A stretch of DNA of 64,000 nt from Nanobdellota archaeon (GCA_021813435.1 JAKAKR010000008.1:124001-188000); one strand, 5' to 3'. Counted from the stretch's first letter, positions 43,827 through 53,445 are shown. The notes: a model not told the origin generated them from the letters alone. A program made the numbers and translations.

Positions 43827-44597
43827 ATGAGATGTAAAGGAGGGAAATTTCCTCACAGAAATCCAAACACCAACAGTACACCAGTACCGTCATTAGAAGA
43901 AACTATCGCAAAATATTCTTTTATTAATGAAGCGCACACCAAAAATCCTCACAGAAATTTTGTGTTTACTGCAATTGAATCACTCACTAATCCCTTAGAT
44001 ATCCTCGTATTCTATAAACAATATGTCCAATTTACCACTGAATTCTATAAACTCTCTTCATCTGCTGCAGAAAAAAGTGTAAATGAAAACCTCGGCTATA
44101 TCGTCGACTATTATGACACAGAAGTATCGGCTCTTTGGAAAGAATCACTCCCCTTCCTCGAACATCCTATTTTCTCAAAAGTGAAACCTCCGACGGGCGA
44201 AGTTCTAGAGTATTGTGTTTCTTATAAAAAAACTCCTCGAAATATTAGCAACGCCATTCAAGAACTACTTTTCTTTTCATTCGATCGTACCAATAAAGAG
44301 CTATCCAAAGCAGCATCGTCCTACGCAAAAGAATATGTTGACAATCTTAACAACTCACTCTCTTTAGCAGGAGTCTTTGCAACTTGCCATTCTGTAGTCA
44401 TCCCGCTGAAGATTAGCCTGACTGATGCTGCTGGTGCAAACTATGCTGCAGTCAATGTTTCTGCAAATGAAGAAGAAGGAAATCCCTATACGAACAAAGA
44501 ACTCTATTTTCTTGTGCTGGGCGTTGTGAATGGGACTAAAAAATATATTTCCAATACCTACGGCGTGGTGCCTGAGATATCTATCGATGTGCTCTAA
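43827..44597 (+). CDS. Uncharacterised protein, 256 aa
   Basis: The family is not recognised. The N-terminus is basic (MRCKGGKFPHRNP), the middle is helical with many aromatic residues, and the last 80 residues look beta-rich (VFATCHSVVIPLKISLTD). No signal or membrane segment is seen. TTTTTAAAT lies about 24-32 bp before the ATG with no Shine-Dalgarno, indicating leaderless expression. A PRC-barrel gene follows. Confidence 0.55.
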   Translation: MRCKGGKFPHRNPNTNSTPVPSLEETIAKYSFINEAHTKNPHRNFVFTAIESLTNPLDILVFYKQYVQFTTEFYKLSSSAAEKSVNENLGYIVDYYDTEVSALWKESLPFLEHPIFSKVKPPTGEVLEYCVSYKKTPRNISNAIQELLFFSFDRTNKELSKAASSYAKEYVDNLNNSLSLAGVFATCHSVVIPLKISLTDAAGANYAAVNVSANEEEGNPYTNKELYFLVLGVVNGTKKYISNTYGVVPEISIDVL

Positions 44598-44682
44598 GGT
44601 AATTATGCTTTGTTAAAAAACCGAAACGTATATAAATCTGGGGTTCTTCAGAAAGAGTATTACGCTGAGGAAGGTGATTGAT

Positions 44683-44955
44683 ATGTTAAAGATGAAAAAA
44701 ATCGGAGAAACCTACGAAATGCGCGTCTTTACTGATACTGGCGATTATTTTGGTGATGTCGAAGAGGCAATCATCCAGGGAACAAAGGTATTCGGCTGGA
44801 GAGTGCGCGCAACAAAGAACTCATTCTTGAACAAGGTCTTGGGATCTGCAAAAGGAGTCATTGTACCACACCAGCTCGTCAAGAGCATCGGCGACATCAT
44901 GATCATCAACAGATCAGCACTCCCGAACGCTCCTGAAGGCGCAGCAGAAGAATAG
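44683..44955 (+). CDS. PRC-barrel-like protein
   Basis: The 90-residue protein has MKKIGETYEMRVFTDTGDYF, GDVEEAIIQGTKVFGWRV, KGVIVPHQLVKSIGDIMII, which follow the PRC-barrel pattern. The ATG at 44683 is preferred over the in-frame GTG at 44674 because GAGGAAGGTGAT lies directly upstream. The first PRC-barrel gene (40303) is only distantly similar. The acidic end (EGAAEE) is flexible. A T-tract follows. Confidence 0.78.
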   Translation: MLKMKKIGETYEMRVFTDTGDYFGDVEEAIIQGTKVFGWRVRATKNSFLNKVLGSAKGVIVPHQLVKSIGDIMIINRSALPNAPEGAAEE

Positions 44956-44956
44956 A

Positions 44957-44985
44957 TTTTTTTAGAATTTTCTTTTATATCTTCT
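44957..44985 (+). terminator. T-rich terminator after the second PRC-barrel gene
   Basis: Successive T-runs follow within a few bases of the stop codon. A convergent gene ends at 44994, so the tract may serve both strands. Confidence 0.4.
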
Positions 44986-44993
44986 TTCTTTGA

Positions 44994-45686
44994 TTAGGGA
45001 TTCATTGACACATTGACTTTATCCGTATCTACATTCCCTTTGATCAGTATAAGATAATAGTAATAGATGTTGTCGTTTACCTTAAAAAAATGGAGCGGTA
45101 CTGCATGGTGATTTAATTGCGGCATGGCGATCCCCTTAGTGATGAATATGTTGAAATGCATGACGCTTGATACTCTTTCTTTCTCTGTAACGATTCCGAG
45201 TACGTATTCGCTCGTGGACGGGATAGTATAATAGAGCTGCTGTTCAAGATGAGAGTCATGCTCTGATTCAACAGGGCCTTTTGCATGATCCGGGCGTATG
45301 GTCCAATCTTCTGGCGTAAGTTGTATCCTTTCTTTGGATGCCGAGATATCTTCAATCAGGGTATTGAGATATGTCTTTAATTCTGGGGAGGACACGATAT
45401 TTTTGATCTCTGGGCCGATATCAGTAAATCGCAACAGTTTGGTCTCGGTCCATCGCGTGTATATCCTGTTATTTTCTGTTCTTACGACTTTTTCTTGAGG
45501 AGAATGCTTGAATATTTTGGCAACATCCCTTGGCACCTGGCGGGCATATTCCCCGTCCGCAAGTATCATTTCGGGAAGTTTTTCCAGTACTTCAACAACA
45601 TAATAAGGAGCGCGAACATTCGGCGTGACGATACAGCGATATGTCCCGTCCGTTACATCCTCGAGATACAGCCTATCTCTCATCAT
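44994..45686 (-). CDS. Uncharacterised protein, 230 aa
   Basis: No family is recognised. The protein has a mixed composition without signal peptide or membrane helix; the C-terminal third is beta-rich with many aromatic residues (YYYYLILIKGN). It has two adjacent ATG codons (45686 and 45683). A minus-strand TATA-like CTTATAAATAAAG lies about 20-28 bp upstream, so expression is probably leaderless. Confidence 0.55.
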   Translation of the reverse strand: MMRDRLYLEDVTDGTYRCIVTPNVRAPYYVVEVLEKLPEMILADGEYARQVPRDVAKIFKHSPQEKVVRTENNRIYTRWTETKLLRFTDIGPEIKNIVSSPELKTYLNTLIEDISASKERIQLTPEDWTIRPDHAKGPVESEHDSHLEQQLYYTIPSTSEYVLGIVTEKERVSSVMHFNIFITKGIAMPQLNHHAVPLHFFKVNDNIYYYYLILIKGNVDTDKVNVSMNP

Positions 45687-45761
45687 TTCCGGAGCGCTGC
45701 TTTATTTATAAGGATTTTCATTTATATCTATTTACGAGTAGAAACTTTTTTTATTTACGCA

Positions 45762-46652
45762 TTACATACGCACATTTTTTCGCTTCAGCGTTCGTTGCGG
45801 GGCGTATGCATCAAAGGTGAGATAAGAGAATATCCCGCTCTCGTGCCTGTTTCCTGCAGTGGCGCAGATGCTGCCGTTGATACTATCAACAAATGTTCCA
45901 CTGACATCGACAGTCTCGTGAATATGGCCGCTAAGGACGAGTAATGGTCTTTGCGTCTCGATGAATTGCCGGATCGCCTTGCTTCCGACATGTTGCATGT
46001 GAGGCAGGAGGTCGAGCCTCGTGTTATACGGCGGCGAGTGGAATACATAGATTGTTTCCCGGGGAGAAAAAGTCATATGCGCGCTTTTCAGATCCTCTTC
46101 AATGGTATCAGTGATGTTTGATTTATCAAATACTACCTCTTCAATCAATCCTGCTCCGCAACTACGATATCCTCTCAGTACTGCGTTGGGTGCAACAGGA
46201 CTTTCTCTGAATATTTTTTTCAGTAATGCTGTGGGTTGCACAGGCTTTCTGTCAAATTTTTCATAATCTTTTATTGCAAACGGCGCTAACGGGATGTAGG
46301 GATATCCTACAATGTGCCGTGAGGGTGCAATTGTGGAGCGTTTCCCTTCGATGGTAAACCATAATGTTCCGTTATAGTTTTCAAGTACATCATTGTTGCA
46401 TGCTGCATCGTCGTTTCCGAACATGAGATAGAGAGGGATGATTGTATCGGATTTTCGTATGAGCGCAGGGAGCGTATCTTCAAGAAATACTCTTTGCTTT
46501 GCCGGGTTTATTCCTTCGTCTGTCGGAGTGATATCTCCGCCGATGATTATGGATTGGATGCCTTCTTGTTTTGCGATCTCCAGCATTGCAGTATACTGCG
46601 CAATATTTCCATGAAGGTCGGCAGTAAATAATACCTTATGTTGATCAGGCAT
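45762..46652 (-). CDS. Calcineurin-type metallophosphoesterase
   Basis: The 296-residue protein shows the metallophosphoesterase ligands in order: ADLHGN (about 11-16), GGDI (about 38-41), FGNDD (about 78-82), YVFHSPPYN (about 206) and LSGHIHE (about 243). It should hydrolyse phosphomono- or diesters with a dinuclear metal site; the substrate is unknown. TATTTAAATA lies about 22-31 bp before the ATG (leaderless). Confidence 0.88.
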   Translation of the reverse strand: MPDQHKVLFTADLHGNIAQYTAMLEIAKQEGIQSIIIGGDITPTDEGINPAKQRVFLEDTLPALIRKSDTIIPLYLMFGNDDAACNNDVLENYNGTLWFTIEGKRSTIAPSRHIVGYPYIPLAPFAIKDYEKFDRKPVQPTALLKKIFRESPVAPNAVLRGYRSCGAGLIEEVVFDKSNITDTIEEDLKSAHMTFSPRETIYVFHSPPYNTRLDLLPHMQHVGSKAIRQFIETQRPLLVLSGHIHETVDVSGTFVDSINGSICATAGNRHESGIFSYLTFDAYAPQRTLKRKNVRM

Positions 46653-46710
46653 ACAGGGGATAAGACGCGCTCCTATTTAAATATTTCTGTTTGTCGCTAT
46701 CTATAAGTAG

Positions 46711-47193
46711 TTACTCTTCTCCTTCTTCCTCGTCTGCGACATCATCACCGAAGAGTTTTGGCTTTCGCTTAGGCGCCTTGATCTCTGCAATCTTTCCGTT
46801 TGCAGTGTCAAACATGGTGCGCAGACCAGTCTCGAGGCTTTCAGGATCTGCGATCATTGCATGTACATGTGGGTTGATGGTCCATTTATCATTATTCTTG
46901 AGATTGACAAAGATAAGGGTCAGATTCTTTATTGCAGAGAATTTATTCCACTCCTTGAGCAGGAATTTGAGATTGTCATCAGTATTGAAGCAGACAACGG
47001 TCTTATGTTCGTATGATTTGATCTGGTCGAGGGTGTTTGCATCGATTCGCTCAGTGATGACATGGATATTTGCCTTATCCTTGAACTTGAATTCAATAAT
47101 ATCCTTTTTCTCTTCATACCCGACTAATCTTTTGAAAGGGGAATCTTTGTGTTTGACGTAGTTAATGGTCCATTCCTTAAGTTCCTTGTTCAT
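46711..47193 (-). CDS. Uncharacterised cytoplasmic protein with acidic tail, 160 aa
   Basis: The protein has an alpha/beta pattern (HVITERIDANTLDQIKSYEH, KTVVCFNTDDNLKFLL, TLIFVNLKNNDKWTINPHVH) and a charged C-terminus (FGDDVADEEEGEE). I do not recognise it, although the layout resembles restriction-endonuclease-like or vWA-type cores. Its ATG overlaps the stop of the upstream membrane protein by 4 bp, and GGAGA lies about 7 bp before it, so the two are made together and may interact. Confidence 0.6.
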   Translation of the reverse strand: MNKELKEWTINYVKHKDSPFKRLVGYEEKKDIIEFKFKDKANIHVITERIDANTLDQIKSYEHKTVVCFNTDDNLKFLLKEWNKFSAIKNLTLIFVNLKNNDKWTINPHVHAMIADPESLETGLRTMFDTANGKIAEIKAPKRKPKLFGDDVADEEEGEE

Positions 47194-47693
47194 TTCTTTC
47201 TCCGCTCGAATATCATGTAGATCCCGTAGGGCACGAGGAACGTGACAATGTATGTCCCTCCTAAAATATAGGCGTTGTGGATGATGGGCAGCGTTGTCTT
47301 TGCGCTGATATCCTGGACAAATTTGGTGATGATTGCAAAGTTGATGATTCCGCTCACGATGAATGTGATGAGGAATGCGCGGTGGTGCGCCCGGTTGAGG
47401 CGGTCAATATCTGCAATGAGGATAGTGAAGATGATCCCGAAGACCATGCCGACGATTGCAATAATGACATTGACAATGCCGCCCTGCAGGGTGAAGAGGA
47501 ATGGCAGGAGGAGTATGGCGCTGATGATATTTAGTACCACAAGGACAAACAGCGCAACGCCAAAGACAGTCTTATCGAGAAATTGCGCGCCAACATGCTT
47601 TTTATCCTCTGCTTCGTCAATGATTGCCGCGGCATGCGCTATCTCTTCAGTGCTCCAGCCCTTCTTGAGGAGATCAAGTTTGTCGATCTTCAT
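47190..47693 (-). CDS. Four-helix membrane protein with SHOCT-like N-terminus
   Basis: The 167-residue protein starts with LDLLKKGWSTEEIAHAAAII, an amphipathic motif similar to SHOCT-type oligomerisation helices, followed by four transmembrane helices with short loops and a basic end (FERRKK). GAGGT lies 4-8 bp before the ATG. It is translationally coupled to the soluble acidic-tail protein downstream. Confidence 0.65.
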   Translation of the reverse strand: MKIDKLDLLKKGWSTEEIAHAAAIIDEAEDKKHVGAQFLDKTVFGVALFVLVVLNIISAILLLPFLFTLQGGIVNVIIAIVGMVFGIIFTILIADIDRLNRAHHRAFLITFIVSGIINFAIITKFVQDISAKTTLPIIHNAYILGGTYIVTFLVPYGIYMIFERRKK

Positions 47694-47843
47694 AGAACCT
47701 CTTTTTTTTATCCTCTGCCTTTGTCCTGTGCTGCGGTATTTATATATTTTCTGTCCTTATTTTTTGAATATGGTCGGGTGTATTTTTTTTGTTATTTAAA
47801 TATCCACTTCTTTTCTTTATGCTCATCTCCGCACAAAAGCAAA

Positions 47844-47899
47844 CATTTAAATATAAGTTGAGACATTAAAATAGCAATAGGTATACAAAATTGTATACC
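47844..47899 (+). promoter_or_regulatory. K+ channel promoter with 9-bp inverted-repeat operator
   Basis: A TATA box (CATTTAAATATA, about 47844-47855) precedes an exact inverted repeat: GGTATACAA at 47880-47888 and TTGTATACC at 47891-47899, with AA between. Transcription should begin near 47878-47882, so the operator covers the start site, where a bound regulator would block polymerase. Confidence 0.65.
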
Positions 47900-48009
47900 A
47901 AGATACCTTAACAAGTGTTTTTGTGCGAGAAATCGTCAAAACACATTCCCACTCAACATCCGATTACATCCCCCCCTTCCTTGCGAAACGAGGAACATCC
48001 ATAACGAAA

Positions 48010-48843
48010 ATGAAAAAGGTCATCGCAGTATTTGAAGCGCTCGAGCTATCGCGAATGATTGCCCTTTGGGTATTCATGGTCCTTGGCTTTGGCATCATCT
48101 ACTATGCATTATCATTAGCCGTCCCCACCGCCCCCCTCAGTATTCAGGGACAACCCCTAAGCGCAGATCTTATGGGTTTTGGAAACGCGATATACTTTAG
48201 CATCATCACTGCAACAACAGTAGGATACAGTAACCTTGCACCGCAGGGATTTGCAAAAGTCCTTGTCGTCATCGAGATCCTTGCAAGCATCGCACTCTTT
48301 GGGCTCATCATCTCAAAGATTGTCGCAAAAAAGCAGGAACACGCAACGCAGGAACTATCCGCAGGACTTGCAACACTTAATTTTGAAGAGAACGCAAATA
48401 CCGCTGTTGCAGAATTGTATGTCTTCCGCAGCGAAATCAAGGAATTGCAGGAACAACTCCTCTCACTCAAGACAAAGAAAGGAGGATCGCAGATCACACA
48501 GCTCAAGCAGCAGGTGCAGAACTTCAACGCAACATTGAAGCACCTCTCGCGGATTGATATGCAATCAATCGATACCGAGCATCGCGCAATGCATCTTGCA
48601 CTGCTCTCAAACGCCCTCACTACATCATGGTCAAGGTTAGTTGAATTGTTGGAAACATTCAACAATAAGAAACTTTCCTGGAAAAACGAGTCAATAACAA
48701 CAACAATTGTCGAATGCAAAGAAATCACGAAGCGATTATACGAACAGTATAAACAAACTTCCAGTGGCAACGCGACCGCAACTGTTGGAGAGAAGTTAGA
48801 AGACCTGAACACTATGTCAAGTACCCTTGAGAAATTATGCTAA
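48010..48843 (+). CDS. Two-TM potassium channel-like protein with helical cytoplasmic tail
   Basis: From ATG 48010 the protein has 277 residues: TM1 (about 15-38), pore helix and filter TATTVGYSNL (68-77), TM2 (about 82-106), and a C-terminal region of about 170 residues that is coiled coil (EIKELQEQLLSLKTKK, ITQLKQQVQNFNATLKHLSR). The filter TVGYS has Ser where K+ channels usually have Gly or Asp, still compatible with K+. No RCK/TrkA-N domain is fused, so gating must be through the coiled coil. A GTG at 47923 could add 29 residues. The operator upstream suggests tight control. Confidence 0.82.
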   Translation: MKKVIAVFEALELSRMIALWVFMVLGFGIIYYALSLAVPTAPLSIQGQPLSADLMGFGNAIYFSIITATTVGYSNLAPQGFAKVLVVIEILASIALFGLIISKIVAKKQEHATQELSAGLATLNFEENANTAVAELYVFRSEIKELQEQLLSLKTKKGGSQITQLKQQVQNFNATLKHLSRIDMQSIDTEHRAMHLALLSNALTTSWSRLVELLETFNNKKLSWKNESITTTIVECKEITKRLYEQYKQTSSGNATATVGEKLEDLNTMSSTLEKLC

Positions 48844-49290
48844 GCATGATCGAATGCATGCAATGCATAGTCTCACCCCTTCAGAATCCAAGACTCTTGG
48901 ATACCGACAGAAGGCATATGAACACCAGTAACAAGGGTATGTCAAGCGCATGCTTGCCTATTGTTCCCAGAAAGAGATTATTGCAGGATCGGACCAACAA
49001 TTTGACAACCGCGATATTTTACCAGCAACGCCACAGTAACTTACACTACAGTAATTCACGCAATCCGCAAGCCTCCTAAGCCTCAAAACTTAGGAGGAGC
49101 CCACTTACCACGCCACAACACGCCTATACAGCAATGACAGCAATAACAGCGACACACTCACGAAACATTCGTCAAAAAAATAGCAACAGCTTATCGCTAC
49201 AACCAGTAATGGCAAACGAAAATTTTGACGAAAAGCCGGGACGAAAGAGGAACAGAGATAAAAACATTAGGCAAAGAATTAACCATAAGT
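48844..49290. other. Gene-poor spacer with a perfect hairpin
   Basis: No convincing gene was found in these 447 bp; short plus-strand frames have atypical composition and no ribosome site. A perfect stem lies at 49072-49097: CCTCCTAAG, an 8-base loop, then CTTAGGAGG. No T-tract follows, so it is not a simple terminator. The stem contains an SD-like AGGAGG. Confidence 0.35.
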
Positions 49291-49620
49291 TCAGCCGCAA
49301 AGACCGTATGGTCTTTGGACTGAACGTTTTAATCCTGGCAGGCACAGAATTGACGGAGAAATAGCGAGAAGACTAGAATCCACGCCGCACAAAAGTAGCA
49401 CGAAGGCAAGGATAAAGTTAGTCAAGAGAACGGGATCAACCAAAAATACACCTAACCATGGGTATTGATGGCGGAACGAAAACAGGACACCAGCCATAAC
49501 GAACGACCATACGATGGGGCCTGGAATTGACGCAAAGCAAATAACACAAGCAATAAACCGCAGCAACTTTCGCACATGGTTTTTGAAAAATAGTCGTTTT
49601 GCAACAAATCCATAGATCAT
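49291..49620 (-). CDS. Possible small membrane protein, about 109 aa
   Basis: The frame encodes a basic start (AKRLFFKNHVRKLL), then two or three hydrophobic helices (about 24-50 and 60-80). It starts where an upstream 60-codon frame ends (TAGGTGATG), so coupling is possible. The C-terminal residues look less natural. It is supported only by its composition and position. Confidence 0.38.
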   Translation of the reverse strand: MIYGFVAKRLFFKNHVRKLLRFIACVICFASIPGPIVWSFVMAGVLFSFRHQYPWLGVFLVDPVLLTNFILAFVLLLCGVDSSLLAISPSILCLPGLKRSVQRPYGLCG

Positions 49621-49623
49621 CAC

Positions 49624-49806
49624 CTATTCGCGGCTGTACGGACTGTCTTCAGGGAACAAGTACCTTGACGGGACAATACTAGTGAACTCAATCGACACAG
49701 TCAAGTGTTGCCTGCCTTGGATTAATTTTTTGCATTCATGATCGTTCTTAAGGACCGTGCGGACATTTATATTTTCAACTCCACCGACTTCAGCGGAGAT
49801 TGGCAC
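49624..49806 (-). CDS. Possible small protein or frameshifted fragment, 60 aa
   Basis: A GTG-started frame reads as beta-strand-like sequence (LTVSIEFTSIVPSRYLF). A short frame beginning with an ATG about 31 bp further upstream (MSNSNKNSKN) runs into a different phase and stops, so a frameshift between them would give one longer protein. No ribosome site is clear. Confidence 0.28.
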   Translation of the reverse strand: MPISAEVGGVENINVRTVLKNDHECKKLIQGRQHLTVSIEFTSIVPSRYLFPEDSPYSRE

Positions 49807-49866
49807 GGTTCTTAGAATTTTTATTACTATTACTCATTAATTGTTTTTCTCAACAAAGAATTATTT

Positions 49867-52356
49867 TTACTCTTTCACAATCTTGCTCATATTGACTGCT
49901 TTGTCGCCAGAACCGAGCTTCATGAGTCGGACGCCTTGCGTATTCCTGCCGACTGAACTGATCTCTGTGCAGGGCGTTCTAATGAGTATCCCTTTCCTGC
50001 TGATGAACATGACGTCGTCGTCGTCTTTGACTCCGGTTACTGCAACAACATGGCCGTTACGCTCAGAGCATAAGATGTTGCGGACACCCTTGCCGCCGCG
50101 TGCAATAAGTCGGTATTCTGAGATTAACGTACGCTTGCCAAAACCGTTTTCTGTCAGCGTAAGTATCTGCCTGTCTTCTTCAGCGACGATAAGTCCGATG
50201 ACCTGATCGTCTTTTTCAAGCCTGATGCCGCGAACGCCTGCAGATTGCCTGCCCGTGGGTCTGACATCTGCCTCATCAAATCGTGCTGCAATGCCGTGCC
50301 GTGTTGCAAGCATGAGATTCTTTGTCCCGTCGGTTAATAATACATTGATCAATTCGTCTTTTGCCTCGGCATCAATATTTATTGCAAAGATTCCACCCTT
50401 GCGGGGGTTGCTGAACTCTGAAAGATTGGTCTTCTTGATTGTCCCGAGTTTTGTGCCCATGACAAGAAAGTGCTTATCATCAAATTCCTCGATGGGAATG
50501 ATCGCATTCACACGTTCATTCGCGTCAAGCTCCAAAAGGTTGACAATCGCTTTGCCCATGCTTTGGCGTGATGCATCAGGGATCTTGTAGACTTTAAGCC
50601 AGTAGAGCCTTCCACTGTTGGTAAAGATAAGAAGGTAGGAATGTGTTTTTGCGACAAACAATTCTTCGATGTAATCATCTTCTTTGAGATCTGAGGCAAT
50701 GACTCCGCGCCCGCCGCGTTTCTGGACCTTGTATGTCTCAAGCGGCATGCGCTTGATATACCCGGAGTGGCTGCGCGTTACGACAACAGGCTCATCAGGA
50801 ATGAGGTCCTCGACTTCAAAATCGAGTTCTTCTTCAGCGACATCAATGATTTTTGTCTTTCGCGAGTCCTTCTTCCCGTAGGTCGTGATGATTTCCTGCA
50901 TCTCGTCAATGATGATCTTGCGGATGCGCAATTCTGAACCGAGAATATCCTTGAGTTCTGCGATTGTTTTGAGGAGTTCTGCGTATTCTGTTGCGATCTT
51001 TTCCTGTTCGAGCGCTGCGAGCCGTGAAAGCCGCATCTCAAGGATTGCATTGCTCTGCTCCTGGCTCAATGCGTATTGCGCGATAAGTCCACGGCGTGCA
51101 TCATCGACGGATTTACTGGCTTTGATGAGCGCGACCACTGCATCAATATGGCTGAGCGCGATGCGTAACCCTTCAAGAATGTGCGCCCGTTCCTCGGCCT
51201 TGCGCAGATCAAAGATGCAGCGCTTGCGTACAACATCAATGCGGTGCTGGGTATAGCTTTCCAGATAGGATTTTAATGAGAGGAGTTTCGGTTCGTTATT
51301 GACGAGCGCGACAAAGTTTATGCCAAAGCTGTCCTGCAAACGTGAATAGTTGTAAAGGAGATTCTTGACGATTTCAGGATTGGCGTCTTTCTTGAGTTCA
51401 AGAACAATGCGGATCCCGTCACGGTCAGATTCGTCGCGCAGATCAGCGATATCGCTGATTTTCTTGTCGCGGATGAGCAGTGCGATGTCTTCGATGAGTT
51501 GCGCCTTGTTGACCTGATAGGGGATTTCAGTGACGACAAGCCGCTTGCGGTCCTTTTTCGTTTCGATAGCGATGACTGACCGTATCTTGATGATACCCTT
51601 GCCGCGGGTGTATGCCTCGATGATTCCCTTGCGTCCGATGATCTCTGCGCCTGTCGGGAAATCAGGTCCTGGAACCATCTTCGAGAGCTCTTCAGTGGTA
51701 ATCTCTGGATTGTTGATGAATGCGATGACTGCATTGCAGGTCTCGGCCAGATTATGCGGCGGGATGTTTGTTGCCATGCCGACTGCGATTCCTGCGCTTC
51801 CGTTGACAAGAAGGTTCGGGAATTTGCTTGGTAGAACGACTGGCTCCTTGAGCGTTCCATCAAAGTTCTCGGTGTAATCGACGGTTTCTTTGTCGATGTC
51901 CTGGAGCATCTCATCGGATATTTTTGCGAGGCGCGCTTCAGTATAACGCATTGCTGCTGCACTGTCGCCATCGATTGAGCCAAAATTTCCCTGCCCCTGG
52001 ATCAGGGGGTATCGGAGTGAGAAATCCTGCGCCATGCGTACGAGCGATTCATAGACCGCAACATCACCGTGCGGATGATATTTACCCAGTACTTCTCCGA
52101 CGATTCTTGCGCATTTCTTGTATGGTTTATTGGAGGTATTTCCAAGTTCATTCATTGCGTAGAGTATGCGGCGATGGACTGGCTTGAGACCATCGCGTAC
52201 ATCCGGCAGTGCGCGTCCGACGATAACCGACATTGCATAGTCCAGATATGATCGCTTCATCTCTTCTTCGATAGGTTGGGCGATGATTCTCAGATTCCCA
52301 TTGCTGTTTTCCGGTGCAGAATTTCCTTTTTGGATAGGCGTTTTATCGTCGGGCAT
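49867..52356 (-). CDS. gyrA: DNA gyrase subunit A
   Basis: With GyrB the enzyme introduces negative supercoils. The 829-residue protein has the breakage-reunion domain with catalytic Tyr138 (AMRYTEA), [11 protein letters not shown] (94-104) and [20 protein letters not shown], then a coiled coil and a six-bladed C-terminal domain. The GyrA box appears as QKRGGRG near 542-548, so it is gyrase rather than topoisomerase IV. At the quinolone-contact positions (E. coli Ser83 and Asp87) it has Val99 and Glu103. No gyrB is adjacent. It is a bacterial-type gene, as in other archaea with gyrase. A minus-strand TATA (CTTATAAATTG near 52489-52499) would give a leader of about 110 nt. Confidence 0.97.
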   Translation of the reverse strand: MPDDKTPIQKGNSAPENSNGNLRIIAQPIEEEMKRSYLDYAMSVIVGRALPDVRDGLKPVHRRILYAMNELGNTSNKPYKKCARIVGEVLGKYHPHGDVAVYESLVRMAQDFSLRYPLIQGQGNFGSIDGDSAAAMRYTEARLAKISDEMLQDIDKETVDYTENFDGTLKEPVVLPSKFPNLLVNGSAGIAVGMATNIPPHNLAETCNAVIAFINNPEITTEELSKMVPGPDFPTGAEIIGRKGIIEAYTRGKGIIKIRSVIAIETKKDRKRLVVTEIPYQVNKAQLIEDIALLIRDKKISDIADLRDESDRDGIRIVLELKKDANPEIVKNLLYNYSRLQDSFGINFVALVNNEPKLLSLKSYLESYTQHRIDVVRKRCIFDLRKAEERAHILEGLRIALSHIDAVVALIKASKSVDDARRGLIAQYALSQEQSNAILEMRLSRLAALEQEKIATEYAELLKTIAELKDILGSELRIRKIIIDEMQEIITTYGKKDSRKTKIIDVAEEELDFEVEDLIPDEPVVVTRSHSGYIKRMPLETYKVQKRGGRGVIASDLKEDDYIEELFVAKTHSYLLIFTNSGRLYWLKVYKIPDASRQSMGKAIVNLLELDANERVNAIIPIEEFDDKHFLVMGTKLGTIKKTNLSEFSNPRKGGIFAINIDAEAKDELINVLLTDGTKNLMLATRHGIAARFDEADVRPTGRQSAGVRGIRLEKDDQVIGLIVAEEDRQILTLTENGFGKRTLISEYRLIARGGKGVRNILCSERNGHVVAVTGVKDDDDVMFISRKGILIRTPCTEISSVGRNTQGVRLMKLGSGDKAVNMSKIVKE

Positions 52357-52671
52357 ATTGTGAAGGTGTTGAGCGCCCAGCGAGCATGTAACGTGTAAAT
52401 GCTGTTACAAATAACTCGGCAAACACGCGATTTTATCGTCGATGCGAGCGCGCGCAATACCTGTTTCCTCTGATAGGCAGAAATATTCACAATTTATAAG
52501 TGTTGCGGTTGAGAAAATGCGTATTTCTCGACGATGGTTATTCTTCTTTGCGGCTATTTTGCGCCACTATTCTCCTGTCTTATCTTCCTCTTTTGTGTCG
52601 TTTTGCGCGAAGACATCTATTCTTACTTGATAATAGTAAAATTTATATATTGGTTTTTTTTTACGGAAATC
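52357..52671. promoter_or_regulatory. Divergent spacer between gyrA and a small membrane protein
   Basis: The spacer has TATA-like CAATTTATAAG at 52488-52499 usable in either direction. It holds two inverted repeats: TGTAAC/GTTACA (near 52386-52410), in the gyrA leader, and GAGAAA/TTTCTC around 52512-52530. Towards the right, ATTTATATAT (52641-52650) serves the gene at 52672. A plus-strand frame of 37 codons at 52517-52630 is preceded at the right distance by the first TATA, but its composition is not convincing. Confidence 0.4.
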
Positions 52672-53043
52672 ATGAACGATGAAAACACTTCCGAAACAGT
52701 AAACATTGCAACTCTTGTCGAAGGCATCTTGCGTCGAGGACTGATTGCTGAAGGTATGCTTTTTCTTGCCGGTCTTGAGTTGGTCACCGGCGTTGGCGCC
52801 ATAAAAGAGGCAGGATCAGCGTTGGTATATTACAGTGCATTGTTTGGTTCGATAAATGCGCCTTTATGGATAAATTCTTATCTTGCAAAAAAATCTTATG
52901 AACAGAAATCTCCGTCGGATACTTCGGTAAAGACTCCCTACATTCATTACGAGCCATTAGCACTTTATGACGCTGATGATGAAGGATTTAACACAGATGG
53001 ATCGCCTGTAGGTGATTTCGATTCGGATGATCTCCATCTCTAA
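52672..53043 (+). CDS. Small membrane protein with acidic tail, 123 aa
   Basis: The ATG at 52672 is chosen because a TATA box (ATTTATATAT) ends 22 bp upstream, fitting leaderless expression; an in-frame extension to 52534 would run through that promoter. The protein has an N-terminal helix (TVNIATLVEGILRRGLIAEG), one or two hydrophobic segments (about 22-58), and a highly acidic end (DADDEGFNTDG, DFDSDDLHL). I do not recognise the family. Confidence 0.55.
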   Translation: MNDENTSETVNIATLVEGILRRGLIAEGMLFLAGLELVTGVGAIKEAGSALVYYSALFGSINAPLWINSYLAKKSYEQKSPSDTSVKTPYIHYEPLALYDADDEGFNTDGSPVGDFDSDDLHL

Positions 53044-53065
53044 ATTACTTTTTTTACGACAAAAT

Positions 53066-53224
53066 TTATCTCTTCACTTCCACAATTCTGCTTTTCTCTA
53101 AATCAGAATGTATTTTGAACGTGTATCCGCAGTAGACGCATCGCTTTGTCTTGGAAGTGAGCATTCCCGGGTGCGGGAGATAGTTCTGGTCATGCTTGCA
53201 TTTGGGGCATTTGACGACGATCAT
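53066..53224 (-). CDS. 52-residue zinc-ribbon protein
   Basis: The protein reads MIVVKCPKCKHDQNYLPH, then TKRCVYCGYTFKIH, giving two CxxC knuckles of a zinc ribbon. Small archaeal proteins of this type occur near replication or translation genes; a nucleic-acid-binding role is likely but not shown. GAGAGAAAAATG precedes with a weak site. It lies downstream of the DEDDh exonuclease on the same strand. Confidence 0.8.
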   Translation of the reverse strand: MIVVKCPKCKHDQNYLPHPGMLTSKTKRCVYCGYTFKIHSDLEKSRIVEVKR

Positions 53225-53445
53225 TTTTCTCTCTTAACGTTTTTTTTGTTTGCCATCTTTCGCAGCAATCGCAGTTTATCACTAGAGCAAAATTCCCTCT
53301 TGTAATCTCCCTTTTGCCTGATGTTTTTTTAGAGTGCTGCTTACCGAGGATGGCAAACACATTAACGCTATTAATAGCGCTCCCTCCATCCCTGACTGCA
53401 TTTAGGGCAAAACATGCTTGAGGAAATGTCAAGAAACTTATAAAG

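Noticed and set aside
49134-49364. Plus-strand small basic protein near 49.2 kb
   Set aside because: No ribosome site or TATA at the right distance, and it overlaps the more natural-looking minus-strand membrane protein.
53225-53445. A second zinc-ribbon gene between 53225 and 53445
   Set aside because: One short minus-strand frame begins MFCPKCSQGWRERY but stops immediately; no rescue frame has a matching second Cys pair. It may be a decayed gene, but support is too weak.
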